From contig NZ_CADEAR010000003.1 of assembly GCF_902825325.1 (NCBI RefSeq), positions 62,001 through 126,000 of the forward strand: a stretch of DNA of 64,000 bases. The letters run 5' to 3'. Each line of letters starts with the position of its first letter. Position 1 is the stretch's first letter. The DNA is from Brucella tritici (GTDB taxonomy: Bacteria; Pseudomonadota; Alphaproteobacteria; Rhizobiales; Rhizobiaceae). The translations under genes were made by a program, and so were the position numbers. Under the pieces are notes generated by a model, which was not told the DNA's origin, ran no database searches, and saw only the letters and a program-made list of their open reading frames with translations. Positions 27,361-36,285 of this stretch are shown here, one piece after another.

Positions 27361-27852
27361 ATGAGCAAGGACAATAAGGCAGTTGTACTTTACCGGCTGC
27401 AATCCGTGGCAAGATTGTCGCGGACGGTGCTGGCCACGCGGCTTCTGGAACAGGGGCTCTATGCGGGGCAGGATGCGGTCATGTTGCAACTGGCTGCCGA
27501 AGACGGGCTGACGCCGGGTGTTCTTGCACAGCGGCTGGGTGTGCGTCCGCCCACCATCACCAAAACCATTGCGCGCCTGCAGAGCCAGGGTTTCGTGGCA
27601 AAACGCGCCTCGGAAACCGATCAGCGCCAGTCGCATGTCTATCTCACGCAGACGGGTCTAGAGACCATCAAGGCAATCGAGAAATCCATTCGCAAGACCG
27701 AAAAGGACATGCTGAAGGGTCTCGACAAGAAAGACCGCAAGACCTTCCTCAAGATGTTGAGCCGGATGGAGAGCAATCTTGCGCTTCGCGGTGTGACGCG
27801 CATTCCCGACGAGCCTGAAACGGAAGTGCCTGAAGAGGACGACGTGGAATAA
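27361..27852 (+). CDS. MarR family transcriptional regulator
   Basis: The 163-residue protein shows the MarR winged helix: LAEDGLTPGVLAQRLGV-like helix-turn-helix (DGLTPGVLAQRLGVRPPTIT) followed by the wing (SETDQRQSHVYLTQTG). The tail is acidic (PETEVPEEDDVE). The ATG at 27361 lies 5 bases after gagg; a GTG two codons upstream is possible. Divergent from the creatininase gene, which is a likely target along with itself. The ligand is unknown. Confidence 0.85.
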   Translation: MSKDNKAVVLYRLQSVARLSRTVLATRLLEQGLYAGQDAVMLQLAAEDGLTPGVLAQRLGVRPPTITKTIARLQSQGFVAKRASETDQRQSHVYLTQTGLETIKAIEKSIRKTEKDMLKGLDKKDRKTFLKMLSRMESNLALRGVTRIPDEPETEVPEEDDVE

Positions 27853-27867
27853 GCCTGCCGTTTATCA

Positions 27868-27937
27868 AGCTCTAACTATTTGTTTTGACGCGCATCTTGG
27901 CGGGAAAGCGTGAAACACTTTTCAAGATGCATGCTAT
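27868..27937. repeat. Dispersed repeat after the MarR gene
   Basis: Starts agctctaactatttgttttg (the A-module end plus linker) and continues acgcgcatcttggcgggaaa ... cacttttcaagatgcatgct. Diverged B module with cgcatctt/aagatgc pairing. Confidence 0.7.
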
Positions 27938-27973
27938 CGAAAATGCTTCCAATTCAGGGTTTGCAATGGCATA

Positions 27974-27994
27974 ACCGTTCGCAGGACGAACGGT
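27974..27994. promoter_or_regulatory. Inverted repeat upstream of the LacI gene
   Basis: accgttcg (27974-27981) and cgaacggt (27987-27994), perfect 8-bp arms with a 5-base spacer, 67 bases before the LacI start. Candidate operator for autoregulation or promoter control; the spacer is unusual for LacI operators. Confidence 0.45.
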
Positions 27995-28061
27995 CGCGTC
28001 TCACCTTATCAGGTTGCGGCCGCGTCTCCGACTGCGGCACGGACCATTTTGGGGAGGCGAC

Positions 28062-29081
28062 TTGGCCCAGAAAATAAAGCTATCGACCATCGCTGACGCG
28101 CTTGGTGTTTCGACAGCCACAGTTTCGCTCGCTTTGCGCGATAGTCCCCTCGTTGCAGACCAGACCCGCGAGAAGATCAAGGAGCATGCCCGCGCCATCG
28201 GTTATATCTATAACCGTCGCGCTGCGAGCCTGCGCACCTCACGCTCCGGCATTGTCGGCGTCGTGGTGCATGACATCATGAACCCGTTCTTCGCGGAAAT
28301 TCTCAAATCCATCGAAACGGAACTGGACCGGTCGCGGCAGACCTTCATCCTGTCCAACCATTACGACCAGCTCGAAAAGCAGCGCACCTTCATGGATACG
28401 CTTCTGCAGCTCGGCGCGGACGGGGTCATCATGTCGCCCGCTATCGGCACGCCGCCGGAAGATATCCAGCTTGCGGAAGATAACGGCCTGCCGGTCGTGC
28501 TGATTGCGCGTAGCGTCGAGGGCGTTCATGCGCCGGTTTTCCGGGGGGACGACGCCTATGGCATCGGCCTTGCAACCAATCATCTGATTTCGCTCGGCCA
28601 TACGCGCATCGCCATGATCGGCGGCACGGACCAGACCTCGACAGGCCGTGACCGTTATCGCGGCTATGTGCAGGCCATGGACAAGGCCGGTCTTGAGGTT
28701 CGTCCCGACTGGCGTATTGCCGGGCCGCGCACGAAGCAGGGCGGCTTTGAAGTTGCGCCGCAGTTTCTGGCATTGAAGGACAAGCCGACGGCTGCGGTCT
28801 GCTGGAACGACCTGACGGCCATCGGCCTGATGAACGGCATTGCCCGCGCCGGGCTCGTGCCGGGCGAGGACATTTCCGTGACCGGCTATGACGATCTCGA
28901 GGAAGCAGCGATCGCAACGCCAGCGCTCACGACCGTCTGGAACGGCCAGCGTGAAGTAGGACGCCGTGCCGCTCGCGCGCTGCTCGACCAGTTGAATGGC
29001 GTCGAGGTTTCTTCGATGCAGGAACTCATCAAGCCGGAACTGCATATCCGGCAATCGACATCCAAGCCGAAACACGGCTGA
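28062..29081 (+). CDS. LacI family transcriptional regulator
   Basis: A 339-residue protein with N-terminal LacI helix-turn-helix (KLSTIADALGVSTATVSLAL), hinge (YIYNRRAASLRTSRSG) and a periplasmic-binding-like effector domain (VVHDIMNPFFAEILKSIE onward). The start is a TTG at 28062 (TTG GCC CAG) preceded by ggggagg; the ORF can be read from 28014 but that would add 16 non-homologous residues. It precedes a 2-hydroxyacid dehydrogenase gene by 100 bases and probably controls it; effector most likely a sugar or sugar acid. Confidence 0.88.
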   Translation: MAQKIKLSTIADALGVSTATVSLALRDSPLVADQTREKIKEHARAIGYIYNRRAASLRTSRSGIVGVVVHDIMNPFFAEILKSIETELDRSRQTFILSNHYDQLEKQRTFMDTLLQLGADGVIMSPAIGTPPEDIQLAEDNGLPVVLIARSVEGVHAPVFRGDDAYGIGLATNHLISLGHTRIAMIGGTDQTSTGRDRYRGYVQAMDKAGLEVRPDWRIAGPRTKQGGFEVAPQFLALKDKPTAAVCWNDLTAIGLMNGIARAGLVPGEDISVTGYDDLEEAAIATPALTTVWNGQREVGRRAARALLDQLNGVEVSSMQELIKPELHIRQSTSKPKHG

Positions 29082-29181
29082 TTTTCCCCGCTCCGGTCCG
29101 GTTACAGCCCTTGGGTTGGCCGGTCACCGGTCCCTCACGAACTGCGATATGCTGCCCAAAGGAATCCAGAGGAATATTGTC

Positions 29182-30156
29182 ATGACCAAACGCGACACAA
29201 CCGTTCTGGTGCTCGGAAACTTCAACGAATATGCCGTCGAGCGTCTGTCCGGTGAGTTTTCGGTGCGCCGCATCCCGCGCGGCGACGCGGCATTGGTTGA
29301 TGCGGCCTGGGCGGGCGACGTGCAGGGCATTGCCAGCATGTCGACTGTCGATGCGGCGCTGATCGATGCGTTGCCTAATCTGAAAATCATAGGCAATTTC
29401 GGCGTCGGTTATGATGCGGTGGATGCGAAACATGCCGCCACTCGTAACGTGATGGTCACCAATACGCCTGATGTACTGACCGATGAGGTCGCGGATACGG
29501 CGCTTGGGCTTCTGATCGATACCGTGCGGGAATTGTCGAAGTCGCAGGAATTCCTGCGTGCAGGCAATTGGGTCAAGGAAGGCCGCTACCCGCTGTCGAA
29601 GCTGTCCTTGCGCGGGCGCAAGGTCGGCATTTTCGGCCTTGGTCGTATCGGCAAGGCGGTTGCCCATCGTGTTGAAGCTTTCGGACTGCCGGTTTCCTAT
29701 CACAACCGCCGCAAGGCTGAAGGCGTCGCTTACGACTATTACCCGAGCCTGCTCGAGCTGGCCAAGGCGGTGGACACGCTTATTCTCGTCGCGCCCGGCG
29801 GTGCGGAAACCGCCAATGCAGTCAATGCCGAAGTGCTGCAAGCGCTGGGTCCGGACGGTGTGCTGATCAATGTCGGGCGCGGTTCGCTGGTCGATGAGGA
29901 TGCGCTGATCGCAGCGCTGAACAATGGCACTATTGCTGCTGCAGGTCTGGACGTGTTTGCCAACGAACCGTCAGTGCCGCAAGGCCTGCTCGATGCACCC
30001 AACACGGTTTTGCTGCCGCATATCGCCTCCGCATCGCAAAAAACCCGTCAGGCGATGGCAGATCTGGTGATCGATAATCTCATTTCATGGTTCGATACCG
30101 GTTCGGCGCTGACGCCAGTGCCGGAGACGGTTCATGTTAAGGCAGTAAGGCAATAG
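29182..30156 (+). CDS. D-isomer-specific 2-hydroxyacid dehydrogenase (GhrB/hydroxypyruvate reductase-like)
   Basis: The 324-residue protein has the NAD(P) motif GIFGLGRIGKAVAHR and catalytic residues Arg in LINVGRGSLVDE, Glu in DVFANEPSVP and His in VLLPHIASAS. It reduces glyoxylate/hydroxypyruvate or a related 2-keto acid. The ATG at 29182 follows ccagagg; the frame extends to 28996 within the LacI gene but that part is not homologous. The last six codons (VKAVRQ) and the TAG are written by the AGGGCAGT-type repeat element that begins here. Confidence 0.88.
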   Translation: MTKRDTTVLVLGNFNEYAVERLSGEFSVRRIPRGDAALVDAAWAGDVQGIASMSTVDAALIDALPNLKIIGNFGVGYDAVDAKHAATRNVMVTNTPDVLTDEVADTALGLLIDTVRELSKSQEFLRAGNWVKEGRYPLSKLSLRGRKVGIFGLGRIGKAVAHRVEAFGLPVSYHNRRKAEGVAYDYYPSLLELAKAVDTLILVAPGGAETANAVNAEVLQALGPDGVLINVGRGSLVDEDALIAALNNGTIAAAGLDVFANEPSVPQGLLDAPNTVLLPHIASASQKTRQAMADLVIDNLISWFDTGSALTPVPETVHVKAVRQ

Positions 30157-30287
30157 GACAATAAGGCAGTATGTTAAGGGAATAGGGGAGCAAGGGAGTA
30201 GGGGAATATGTTGTGATTGCAGATGACTGCAACGATCATAGCCTTTTCTGCCCTACTGCCCTACTGCCCTACTGCCCTACTGCCCTA
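30135..30287. repeat. AGGGCAGT-octamer inverted element (HOOF-print-like VNTR), copy 1
   Basis: The right part holds four perfect minus-strand AGGGCAGT octamers at 30255-30286 plus a partial one from 30248. The left part (30135-30210) is a diverged opposite-orientation array (aaggcagtaaggcaatagga and onward). The two halves can pair as a long hairpin between convergent genes. The octamer is the unit of Brucella HOOF-print VNTR loci. Confidence 0.85.
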
Positions 30288-31035
30288 AATGATGCCTGCG
30301 CACCGCATCCCCAAACGCCTCGAATATCTTGCGGGAAGGGGCATCGGAATGGACCCAATATTCCGGGTGCCACTGGACGCCGACGACAAATCCCTTTGCG
30401 TTCTTCACGGAGACAGCTTCCACCGTACCGTCTTCGGCCACGGCTTCGACCTCAAGCTGAGGGGCGAGCTTGTCGATGGCCTGACGGTGAACGGAATTCA
30501 CGCGCACGCTTTCTTCTTTCAGGATTTCCGCAAGGCATGAATTCGGGTTGAGCTTGATCGGATGCTGGATGGCGAAACGTTCGGCCTGGCTTTCAGATTC
30601 CGGCGCACGGTGATCCATCCGGCCCTCCAGCTCCTGAATTTCGGTGGCGAGCGTACCGCCCAACGCGACATTCAGTTCCTGTATACCGCGGCAGATCGCC
30701 AATACCGGAACGCCCTTTTCAATAGCGGCGCGGATCAGCGGCAGCGAAGTTGCATCGCGGGCATTGTCATAGGGTTCGAAAGCCGTGCTCGGCTCGACGC
30801 CGTAGAGCGCCGGGTTAACGTTCGACTTGGAACCCGTGACGAGAACTCCGTCAACGGCGTCCAGAATGGCATCGAGGTCCATCTTGTCACCGAAGCTCGG
30901 CACCAGAAGCGGGGTTACTTCCGCAACGTCGATCGCTGCTGCCAGATATTGCTGCGGTGCTGCGTGCCAGGTGTAGTTTTCAAATGGCTTCACATCGGTC
31001 GGCACGGCGACGAGAGGGCGAGAAGTCTTGGGCAT
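30277..31035 (-). CDS. Class I glutamine amidotransferase-like hydrolase (PuuD/gamma-glutamyl-GABA hydrolase type)
   Basis: The 252-residue protein has VLVTGSKSNVNPALYG, the nucleophile Cys in VLAICRGIQELNVALGG and the His/Glu pair in VVGVQWHPEYW. PuuD relatives cleave gamma-glutamyl-gamma-aminobutyrate in putrescine catabolism; no other puu genes adjoin it, so the substrate is uncertain. ATG at 31035 is preferred over a GTG at 31050. The C-terminal LGQ and stop are encoded by the octamer repeat. It is divergent from the SDR gene, with an inverted repeat between them. Confidence 0.82.
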   Translation of the reverse strand: MPKTSRPLVAVPTDVKPFENYTWHAAPQQYLAAAIDVAEVTPLLVPSFGDKMDLDAILDAVDGVLVTGSKSNVNPALYGVEPSTAFEPYDNARDATSLPLIRAAIEKGVPVLAICRGIQELNVALGGTLATEIQELEGRMDHRAPESESQAERFAIQHPIKLNPNSCLAEILKEESVRVNSVHRQAIDKLAPQLEVEAVAEDGTVEAVSVKNAKGFVVGVQWHPEYWVHSDAPSRKIFEAFGDAVRRHHLGQ

Positions 31036-31175
31036 AATGTTCGTATCCACCAGTCGGATTATGCTCTTATCTGCTCTGTTCCTTACTTCTCCGCAATGGT
31101 GCGCGCAATCACGAACAGGTGTCGTCTTGCGGTCACGCCATAGGTCTTTCGTCGTGCCTTCTGTGTATTGTGTTG

Positions 31176-31212
31176 ATTTGAACCGATTTTTACGGCCGAA
31201 GATGGTTCAAAT
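31176..31212. promoter_or_regulatory. Inverted repeat in the divergent amidotransferase/SDR promoter region
   Basis: atttgaacc (31176-31184) and ggttcaaat (31204-31212), perfect 9-bp arms with a 19-base spacer (28 bases centre to centre). Likely an operator controlling one or both divergent genes; the regulator is unknown. Confidence 0.5.
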
Positions 31213-31267
31213 GCCGATCTCTATATTCTAGAAAGTGATAAAGAGGGATTGGCAGTTGAGGGGATGA

Positions 31268-32017
31268 ATGACTGACGATCAGCTTTTCTCCGTCAGGGGC
31301 AAGGTCATTGCCGTGACGGGTGGGTCTTCGGGGTTGGGCCTAAGAATGGTCCATGTACTGGCAGGGCACGGTGCGCGCGTGATCTCGATCTCGCGTACCC
31401 ATGCAGGTGAAAGCATTTGCCCATCGGGCGGTGAAGTATTGGAAATCATGGCGGATGTGACTCATCCGGATGAAATCATTCGTGCTTTCGACGAGGCGGA
31501 AGGCCGCTTCGGACCGATAACGACGCTTTTCAACAATGCCGGTGTCGCCCATATGGCGCGCGCGCTCGACACGACGCGCGACATGCTTGAACATATATTC
31601 GAGGTCAATGTCGCCGGTGCTTTCTTCGTGGCGCAAGAGGCTGCGCGCCGCATGATCGAGCGCGGCGAGGGCGGTTCCATCGTGAACACCACCAGCATTC
31701 TGGGTGAACGTCCGCAGAAAGGTGCTGCCGCCTATTCCATGTCCAAGGCTTGCGTGACGCAGATGACGCGGGCACTGGCGCTCGAATGGGCCGCGCATGA
31801 TATTCGCGTCAACGCGATTTCGCCGGGATGGTTTCCGACGCGAATCAATGAGGATCAGCTGCAAGGTCCGGCCGGGGGCTACTTCAAAGGGCGGAACCCT
31901 ATGCGACGCCTCGGTGAACCGGAGGACCTGGACGGGGTTGTACTGATGCTGGCGTCCGATGCCAGCCGCTACATGACCGGTTCGATTATTACGGTTGATG
32001 GCGGGCATCAACTCTGA
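31268..32017 (+). CDS. Short-chain dehydrogenase/reductase (SDR) family oxidoreductase
   Basis: The 249-residue protein has the cofactor motif TGGSSGLGLRM at about 17-27, NNAG in LFNNAGVAHMA, catalytic Ser in NTTSILGERP and the YxxxK pair in AAYSMSKACV, and the C-terminal SRYMTGSIITVDGGHQL of classical SDRs. It oxidises or reduces an unknown alcohol/ketone. Good ribosome binding region (gttgagggg). Monocistronic by spacing; followed by 370 A/T-rich bases. Confidence 0.87.
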   Translation: MTDDQLFSVRGKVIAVTGGSSGLGLRMVHVLAGHGARVISISRTHAGESICPSGGEVLEIMADVTHPDEIIRAFDEAEGRFGPITTLFNNAGVAHMARALDTTRDMLEHIFEVNVAGAFFVAQEAARRMIERGEGGSIVNTTSILGERPQKGAAAYSMSKACVTQMTRALALEWAAHDIRVNAISPGWFPTRINEDQLQGPAGGYFKGRNPMRRLGEPEDLDGVVLMLASDASRYMTGSIITVDGGHQL

Positions 32018-32388
32018 CCGAGTGGGAAAGTTCCCTGACAGTTACTTTCCGTGGTCATGACTGGCGCGGCGGGTTTTTCCTCTATCTCGTCGCGGTCCGA
32101 CTGGAGAATATCCACTTCAACTAATATGGATTAATTCTCGAGAACATGGAAATTAACCTGTCTCTGTTCTCCTATTATAGCCATTTCTGTAATATTAGGA
32201 CGATTACAACATGTATGCTGGTGGTTGTAGTTGCCTGTTGAGGGTTGTGCGTCTGCGGTTTTCCTTAAAAAATATCTGAATACATCTTATGGTGGTTGTC
32301 ATAACAGCTTGTGGTTTAATATCCCGAAAGATATTTTTAAGTCATTAGTGCGATATTGCCTCCCCGTATAAGGGATAAATGCATCGAT
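32018..32388. other. Intergenic region before the GGDEF-EAL gene
   Basis: No gene found. The stretch from about 32110 to 32350 is clearly A/T rich (for example aaaaaatatctgaatacatc) and probably contains the promoter and leader of the c-di-GMP gene. No terminator with a clear U-tract was seen after the SDR gene. Confidence 0.45.
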
Positions 32389-34686
32389 ATGTGGCAAAGC
32401 CGTAAACCTGAGATACCTGCAGATGTGCGGCTATCTTTTCTCAGAGCGCTGTATGGTAATCGTACGACGCTTTGGTTCGGCTTGCTCGCGCACGTTGTAG
32501 CCTGTGTTGTCATCTATGTGAAAACCGACGACTGGCGCTATCTGGTTTTTGGCGGTGTCTTTGCCGTCATCGCCGTCGGTCGCATCTTCGACATGCACAA
32601 GTTCGACCAGGCGAAACAGCAGCCGCTTTCCCATGCCGATCTCGACCGGTGGGAAACGCGCTATCTGATCGGCGCATCGGCCGTCTGCCTGACGCTTGGC
32701 ATGTTGTGCTTCTTCTCAAGCTATGTGCTGCGGGATTCCTTCGCCGAACTTGCCAGCCTGACTGTGCTGCTTGCTTCGGTAGTTTCTATCGTGGGCCGCA
32801 ATTATGCTTCGGCGAAAGCCGTCATACTGATGTCAGCCTGCACGCTCATTCCGGTTCTGGCCGGGCTCATTCTGGCCGGAACGCCGTTTCACGTCATCAT
32901 CGGCCTGCTGCTGATCCCGTATTTCCTGTCCAACATCCAGATGGCCAATGGCCTGCGCGAGTTTCTTTTCGCTGCGGTCATGGGCAAACGGCGCTTGTCC
33001 ATTGTGGCAGGGCGTTTCGATGCGGCGCTCAACAATATGCCGCAGGGCCTTTTGATGTTCGACAGCCAGCAGCGCATTGCAGTCATCAACAACAAGGCCA
33101 AGGCGATGCTGCAGATCGCCGAGCACACAAAGCTGCATGGCCGCAAGCTCGACGTCCTTCTGCGCTATTGCGCCAAGAAGGGACTGTTCCCGCAGAACGA
33201 CCTGAAAAACGTGCATGTGCGCATGCAGGACCTTCTGCTCGGCAAGCGCACGCGCGACATTTTTCAGCTTTCGAACCAGCGTTACATTGAATGTATCGGC
33301 AACCAGACCCTCAATGAGGGAGCCGTTCTGATGTTTGAGGATGTGACGCAGCGTGTGGAAGCGGAAGCGCGTATCCAGCATATGGCGCGCTATGACGGTC
33401 TGACCGGCCTGCCGAACCGGAACTATTTCGAGACCCTGGTACGCTCCATGCGTTCGCATCAGCAAACGGGCACCCAGGCCGCTCTCATCGTCATCGACAT
33501 CAATCATTTCAAGCATGTCAACGATACGCTGGGGCATCATACGGGCGACGTGCTGCTGCGCCTGTTTGCAGAGCGGCTTAATTCGCTCGATCCGCAACGT
33601 TTCATCGCGTCGCGTTTCGGCGGTGACGAGTTTGTGGTATTCGTCTTCAACTTGCGCAACGAGGCCGAAGTTGCAGGTGTAATGGATCACATCATGGCCG
33701 TCGTGACCGGCGTTTACGATCTTGACGGTGATCAGGTCCATATCGATATCAGCGCGGGCATCGCGCTTGAGGACATCGGAAGATGCGATGTCGGCAGCAT
33801 GCATATCAGCGCGGACCTGGCGCTCTACGAGGCCAAAAGCAAGGAAGACAAGCCCTGGTCGATCTTCATCGATGCGATGGACACACAATATCGCGGACGC
33901 CAGAAACTCAAAGCCGATTTGCGGCTCGCCATCGACCACGGGGAGATCAAGGTCGTCTATCAGCCCATCGTCAGCGCGCAGTCCCTGCGCGTTGTTGCAT
34001 GTGAAGCGCTGGCGCGGTGGGAACATCCTGAGCTTGGTTTCGTGCCGCCTGCCGAGTTCATTCCGCTTGCGGAAGAAATGGGCATCATTACGGACATTAC
34101 CCGTTTCATGCTGGAGCAAGCCTGTGCGGACTGTCTGTCATGGGGGGACCGGATCGGCGTTTCCGTCAACCTTTCGGCCATCGATCTGAAGAGCAATGAT
34201 ATCGCCCGCGATATTGCGAGTGCCTTGCAAAAATCAGGACTTCCGGCCCACCGCCTTGAAGTGGAAGTGACGGAAAGCGCGATTATCTCGGACCGCAACA
34301 AAACCTCGATGGTGCTGCAGCGGCTTAAGAATGCCGGGATCAATATTGCGCTGGACGATTTCGGAACCGGTTATTCCAGCCTCAGCTATCTCAACACCTT
34401 GCCGCTGACCAAGGTGAAGGTGGATCGTTCCTTCGTGCGCGACATTACCACCGACCGGCGGTCGCTGATGCTTCTTCGCGGCGTCACCCAGCTTTCGCAC
34501 GAGCTTGGGTTGGGTGTGACGGTCGAAGGTGTTGAAACCGAAGAACAGCTTGCGCTGATCCGCGTGGCGGCGGGTGCCGATCTCGTTCAGGGCTATCTTC
34601 TTGGTATGCCGGTGCCTGTCGAAGCGATCAGCGCCATGACCGCGAAAGCCGCATCGCGGCGCGATGGCGGACGAACGGTGGCTTGA
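32389..34686 (+). CDS. Membrane-bound GGDEF-EAL protein (bifunctional c-di-GMP cyclase/phosphodiesterase)
   Basis: A 765-residue protein. About six N-terminal membrane helices (residues 25-200), a PAS-like segment (RFDAALNNMPQGLLMFDSQQ), a GGDEF domain with intact RFGGDEFVVF (about residue 409), and an EAL domain with ACEALARWEHP (about 538) and DDFGTGYSSLSYL. Both active-site signatures are intact. The RxxD inhibitory site five residues before GGDEF is missing. A TTG at 32356 would add 11 residues; the ATG at 32389 is chosen. It makes and/or degrades c-di-GMP at the inner membrane. Confidence 0.9.
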   Translation: MWQSRKPEIPADVRLSFLRALYGNRTTLWFGLLAHVVACVVIYVKTDDWRYLVFGGVFAVIAVGRIFDMHKFDQAKQQPLSHADLDRWETRYLIGASAVCLTLGMLCFFSSYVLRDSFAELASLTVLLASVVSIVGRNYASAKAVILMSACTLIPVLAGLILAGTPFHVIIGLLLIPYFLSNIQMANGLREFLFAAVMGKRRLSIVAGRFDAALNNMPQGLLMFDSQQRIAVINNKAKAMLQIAEHTKLHGRKLDVLLRYCAKKGLFPQNDLKNVHVRMQDLLLGKRTRDIFQLSNQRYIECIGNQTLNEGAVLMFEDVTQRVEAEARIQHMARYDGLTGLPNRNYFETLVRSMRSHQQTGTQAALIVIDINHFKHVNDTLGHHTGDVLLRLFAERLNSLDPQRFIASRFGGDEFVVFVFNLRNEAEVAGVMDHIMAVVTGVYDLDGDQVHIDISAGIALEDIGRCDVGSMHISADLALYEAKSKEDKPWSIFIDAMDTQYRGRQKLKADLRLAIDHGEIKVVYQPIVSAQSLRVVACEALARWEHPELGFVPPAEFIPLAEEMGIITDITRFMLEQACADCLSWGDRIGVSVNLSAIDLKSNDIARDIASALQKSGLPAHRLEVEVTESAIISDRNKTSMVLQRLKNAGINIALDDFGTGYSSLSYLNTLPLTKVKVDRSFVRDITTDRRSLMLLRGVTQLSHELGLGVTVEGVETEEQLALIRVAAGADLVQGYLLGMPVPVEAISAMTAKAASRRDGGRTVA

Positions 34687-35009
34687 ATTTCCGGGGTTGA
34701 GACAGGGTTCAACGGGCCGAAGCCGTTGAATTTTCTCTAATTCCCTGTTTTTACAGAACAAAATCTCAAAACTTATGGGTTCTTGGACGGCCGCGGGATG
34801 TGGCGGTCCGCTGCTGTTTCATCTGCGGCGCTTTGTGTCGCTGAGGCTGCTTGTGTTACTCACCATAATTTGAATATAAGACAAATAATTGGGATGTTTT
34901 AAGGCATAGATATCGTGCACTTATTGTCTCAACGGGATCTGTATAAGTATTTCATTATATTACTATAAGGAAATTCTTAAATTTAATCTACTAATTTAAA
35001 GGGGAGGCA
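34687..35009. other. A/T-rich intergenic region
   Basis: No gene found in these 323 bases. From about 34855 onward composition is strongly A/T rich (ataagacaaataattgggat, and tcattatattactataagga further on), suggesting the promoter of the serine hydrolase gene. Nothing resembling an RNA gene was recognised. Confidence 0.45.
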
Positions 35010-36227
35010 ATGAAACGTTTTCTTCGCTATGGTCTGTATGCTTTGATCGGGCTTGTCATTCTTGCAGGTGCCGGCACTGCCGTGTTCTGGAAGAAGATTC
35101 ATGAGACCTGGGCGGTCTATCAATATGCGCAGGTATTCAAGCCCGCACACATCTTTGATAACTTCCGCAATCTATACAAAATGTATCCTTCGGTGCGTAT
35201 TCCGCATGAGGGTGAGGTGAGCCAGCTTGCCAAGGCTGAGCGTCCCCTTCCGGAAACCTTTGTCTATAAGGGCGAAACGCGCAAGATTTCCGACTGGCTT
35301 CAGCGTGGCGGTACAACCGGCTTCATCGTGCTGAAAGACGGTGCCATCGTTCATGAGGAATATGATCACGGCAATACCGAGAATACGCAGGCGATTGCTT
35401 TTTCCCTGTCGAAATCCTTTGTGTCCTTTCTCGTGGGCAACGCCGTCAATGACGGATTGATCGACATCAACCAGCCGGTGGAGCGTTATGCGCCTATATT
35501 GGCCGAGGGTGGCTATAAGGGCGTCACGGTCAAGAATGTGATGCAGATGGCATCCGGCATTGGATTCAACGAGAATTACGGCGATCTCAATTCCGACATC
35601 GTGCGTTATGCGGCTGAGCTTTTGACAGGTTCTATCTCCAAATTCACGGCACATCTCAAGAATGAGCGTCCGCAAGGCACCGACAGTCATTATGTGTCGG
35701 CGGATACCCAGGTGCTCGGCCTGGTGCTGGAGGGTGCAACCGGAGTTTCGCTTCAGAAATATTTCGAGGATCGGCTGTGGTCGAAGCTGGGCGCCGAAGC
35801 GGATGCCTATTGGCTGGTCGATCCGACCGGAGAGGTTGCGGCTGCTGCTGGTCTCAATGCCGTGCTTAGAGATTATGCGCGCTTCGGCCTGCTGTACCTG
35901 AATGACGGACGCAATTTCAAAGGCGAACAGCTTGTACCGGCGCAGTGGGTGCACGATTCGGTGACGCCCGACGCGCCCTATCTGATGCCCGGTCGCAAGG
36001 ATTCGCTTGGCAAGATCCCGTTCGGTTATGGTTATCAGTGGTGGACGCCGGTTGACTGGCAGGGTGACTATAGCGCCGTGGGCATCTATGGGCAGTTCAT
36101 TTACGTCAATCCGGCCAAAGGCGTGGTGATTGCCAAGACCTCTGCCCATTCCAGCTATAATGTTGACGGGCAGGACATGAAAGATGAGTCCATGCACGCA
36201 TTTCAGGCTATCGCCAATGCGCTTTGA
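35010..36227 (+). CDS. Membrane-anchored serine hydrolase (beta-lactamase/6-aminohexanoate-dimer hydrolase type)
   Basis: The 405-residue protein has an N-terminal helix (RYGLYALIGLVILAGAGTAV) and a penicillin-binding-like fold: SxxK in AFSLSKSFVSF (about residue 132), YxN-like GFNENYGDLNSD and a C-terminal GYQWWTPVDWQGDY region. It resembles the 6-aminohexanoate-oligomer hydrolase branch of the class C beta-lactamase family; antibiotic resistance should not be inferred. It likely acts on the periplasmic side. A gaggc-type binding site precedes the ATG and a hairpin terminator follows. Confidence 0.83.
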   Translation: MKRFLRYGLYALIGLVILAGAGTAVFWKKIHETWAVYQYAQVFKPAHIFDNFRNLYKMYPSVRIPHEGEVSQLAKAERPLPETFVYKGETRKISDWLQRGGTTGFIVLKDGAIVHEEYDHGNTENTQAIAFSLSKSFVSFLVGNAVNDGLIDINQPVERYAPILAEGGYKGVTVKNVMQMASGIGFNENYGDLNSDIVRYAAELLTGSISKFTAHLKNERPQGTDSHYVSADTQVLGLVLEGATGVSLQKYFEDRLWSKLGAEADAYWLVDPTGEVAAAAGLNAVLRDYARFGLLYLNDGRNFKGEQLVPAQWVHDSVTPDAPYLMPGRKDSLGKIPFGYGYQWWTPVDWQGDYSAVGIYGQFIYVNPAKGVVIAKTSAHSSYNVDGQDMKDESMHAFQAIANAL

Positions 36228-36258
36228 GGGCCTGTTTTCAAATTGAGGCAAAGTCGTG

Positions 36259-36285
36259 AAATGGCCCCTTTATGGGGCCATTTCC
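36259..36285 (+). terminator. Rho-independent terminator after the serine hydrolase gene
   Basis: 10-bp stem aaatggcccc (36259-36268) / ggggccattt (36274-36283) with loop tttat, followed by cccattta. The 3' U-tract is broken by CCC, but the stem is strong. Confidence 0.75.

Noticed and set aside
32833..34119. 428-residue minus-strand ORF opposite the GGDEF-EAL gene
   Set aside because: The sense strand has intact GGDEF and EAL motifs; the antisense frame is a composition artefact.
35010..36227. AmpC-type antibiotic-resistance beta-lactamase
   Set aside because: The SxxK fold is present but the protein is membrane-anchored and resembles 6-aminohexanoate-oligomer hydrolases rather than secreted AmpC; resistance should not be inferred.
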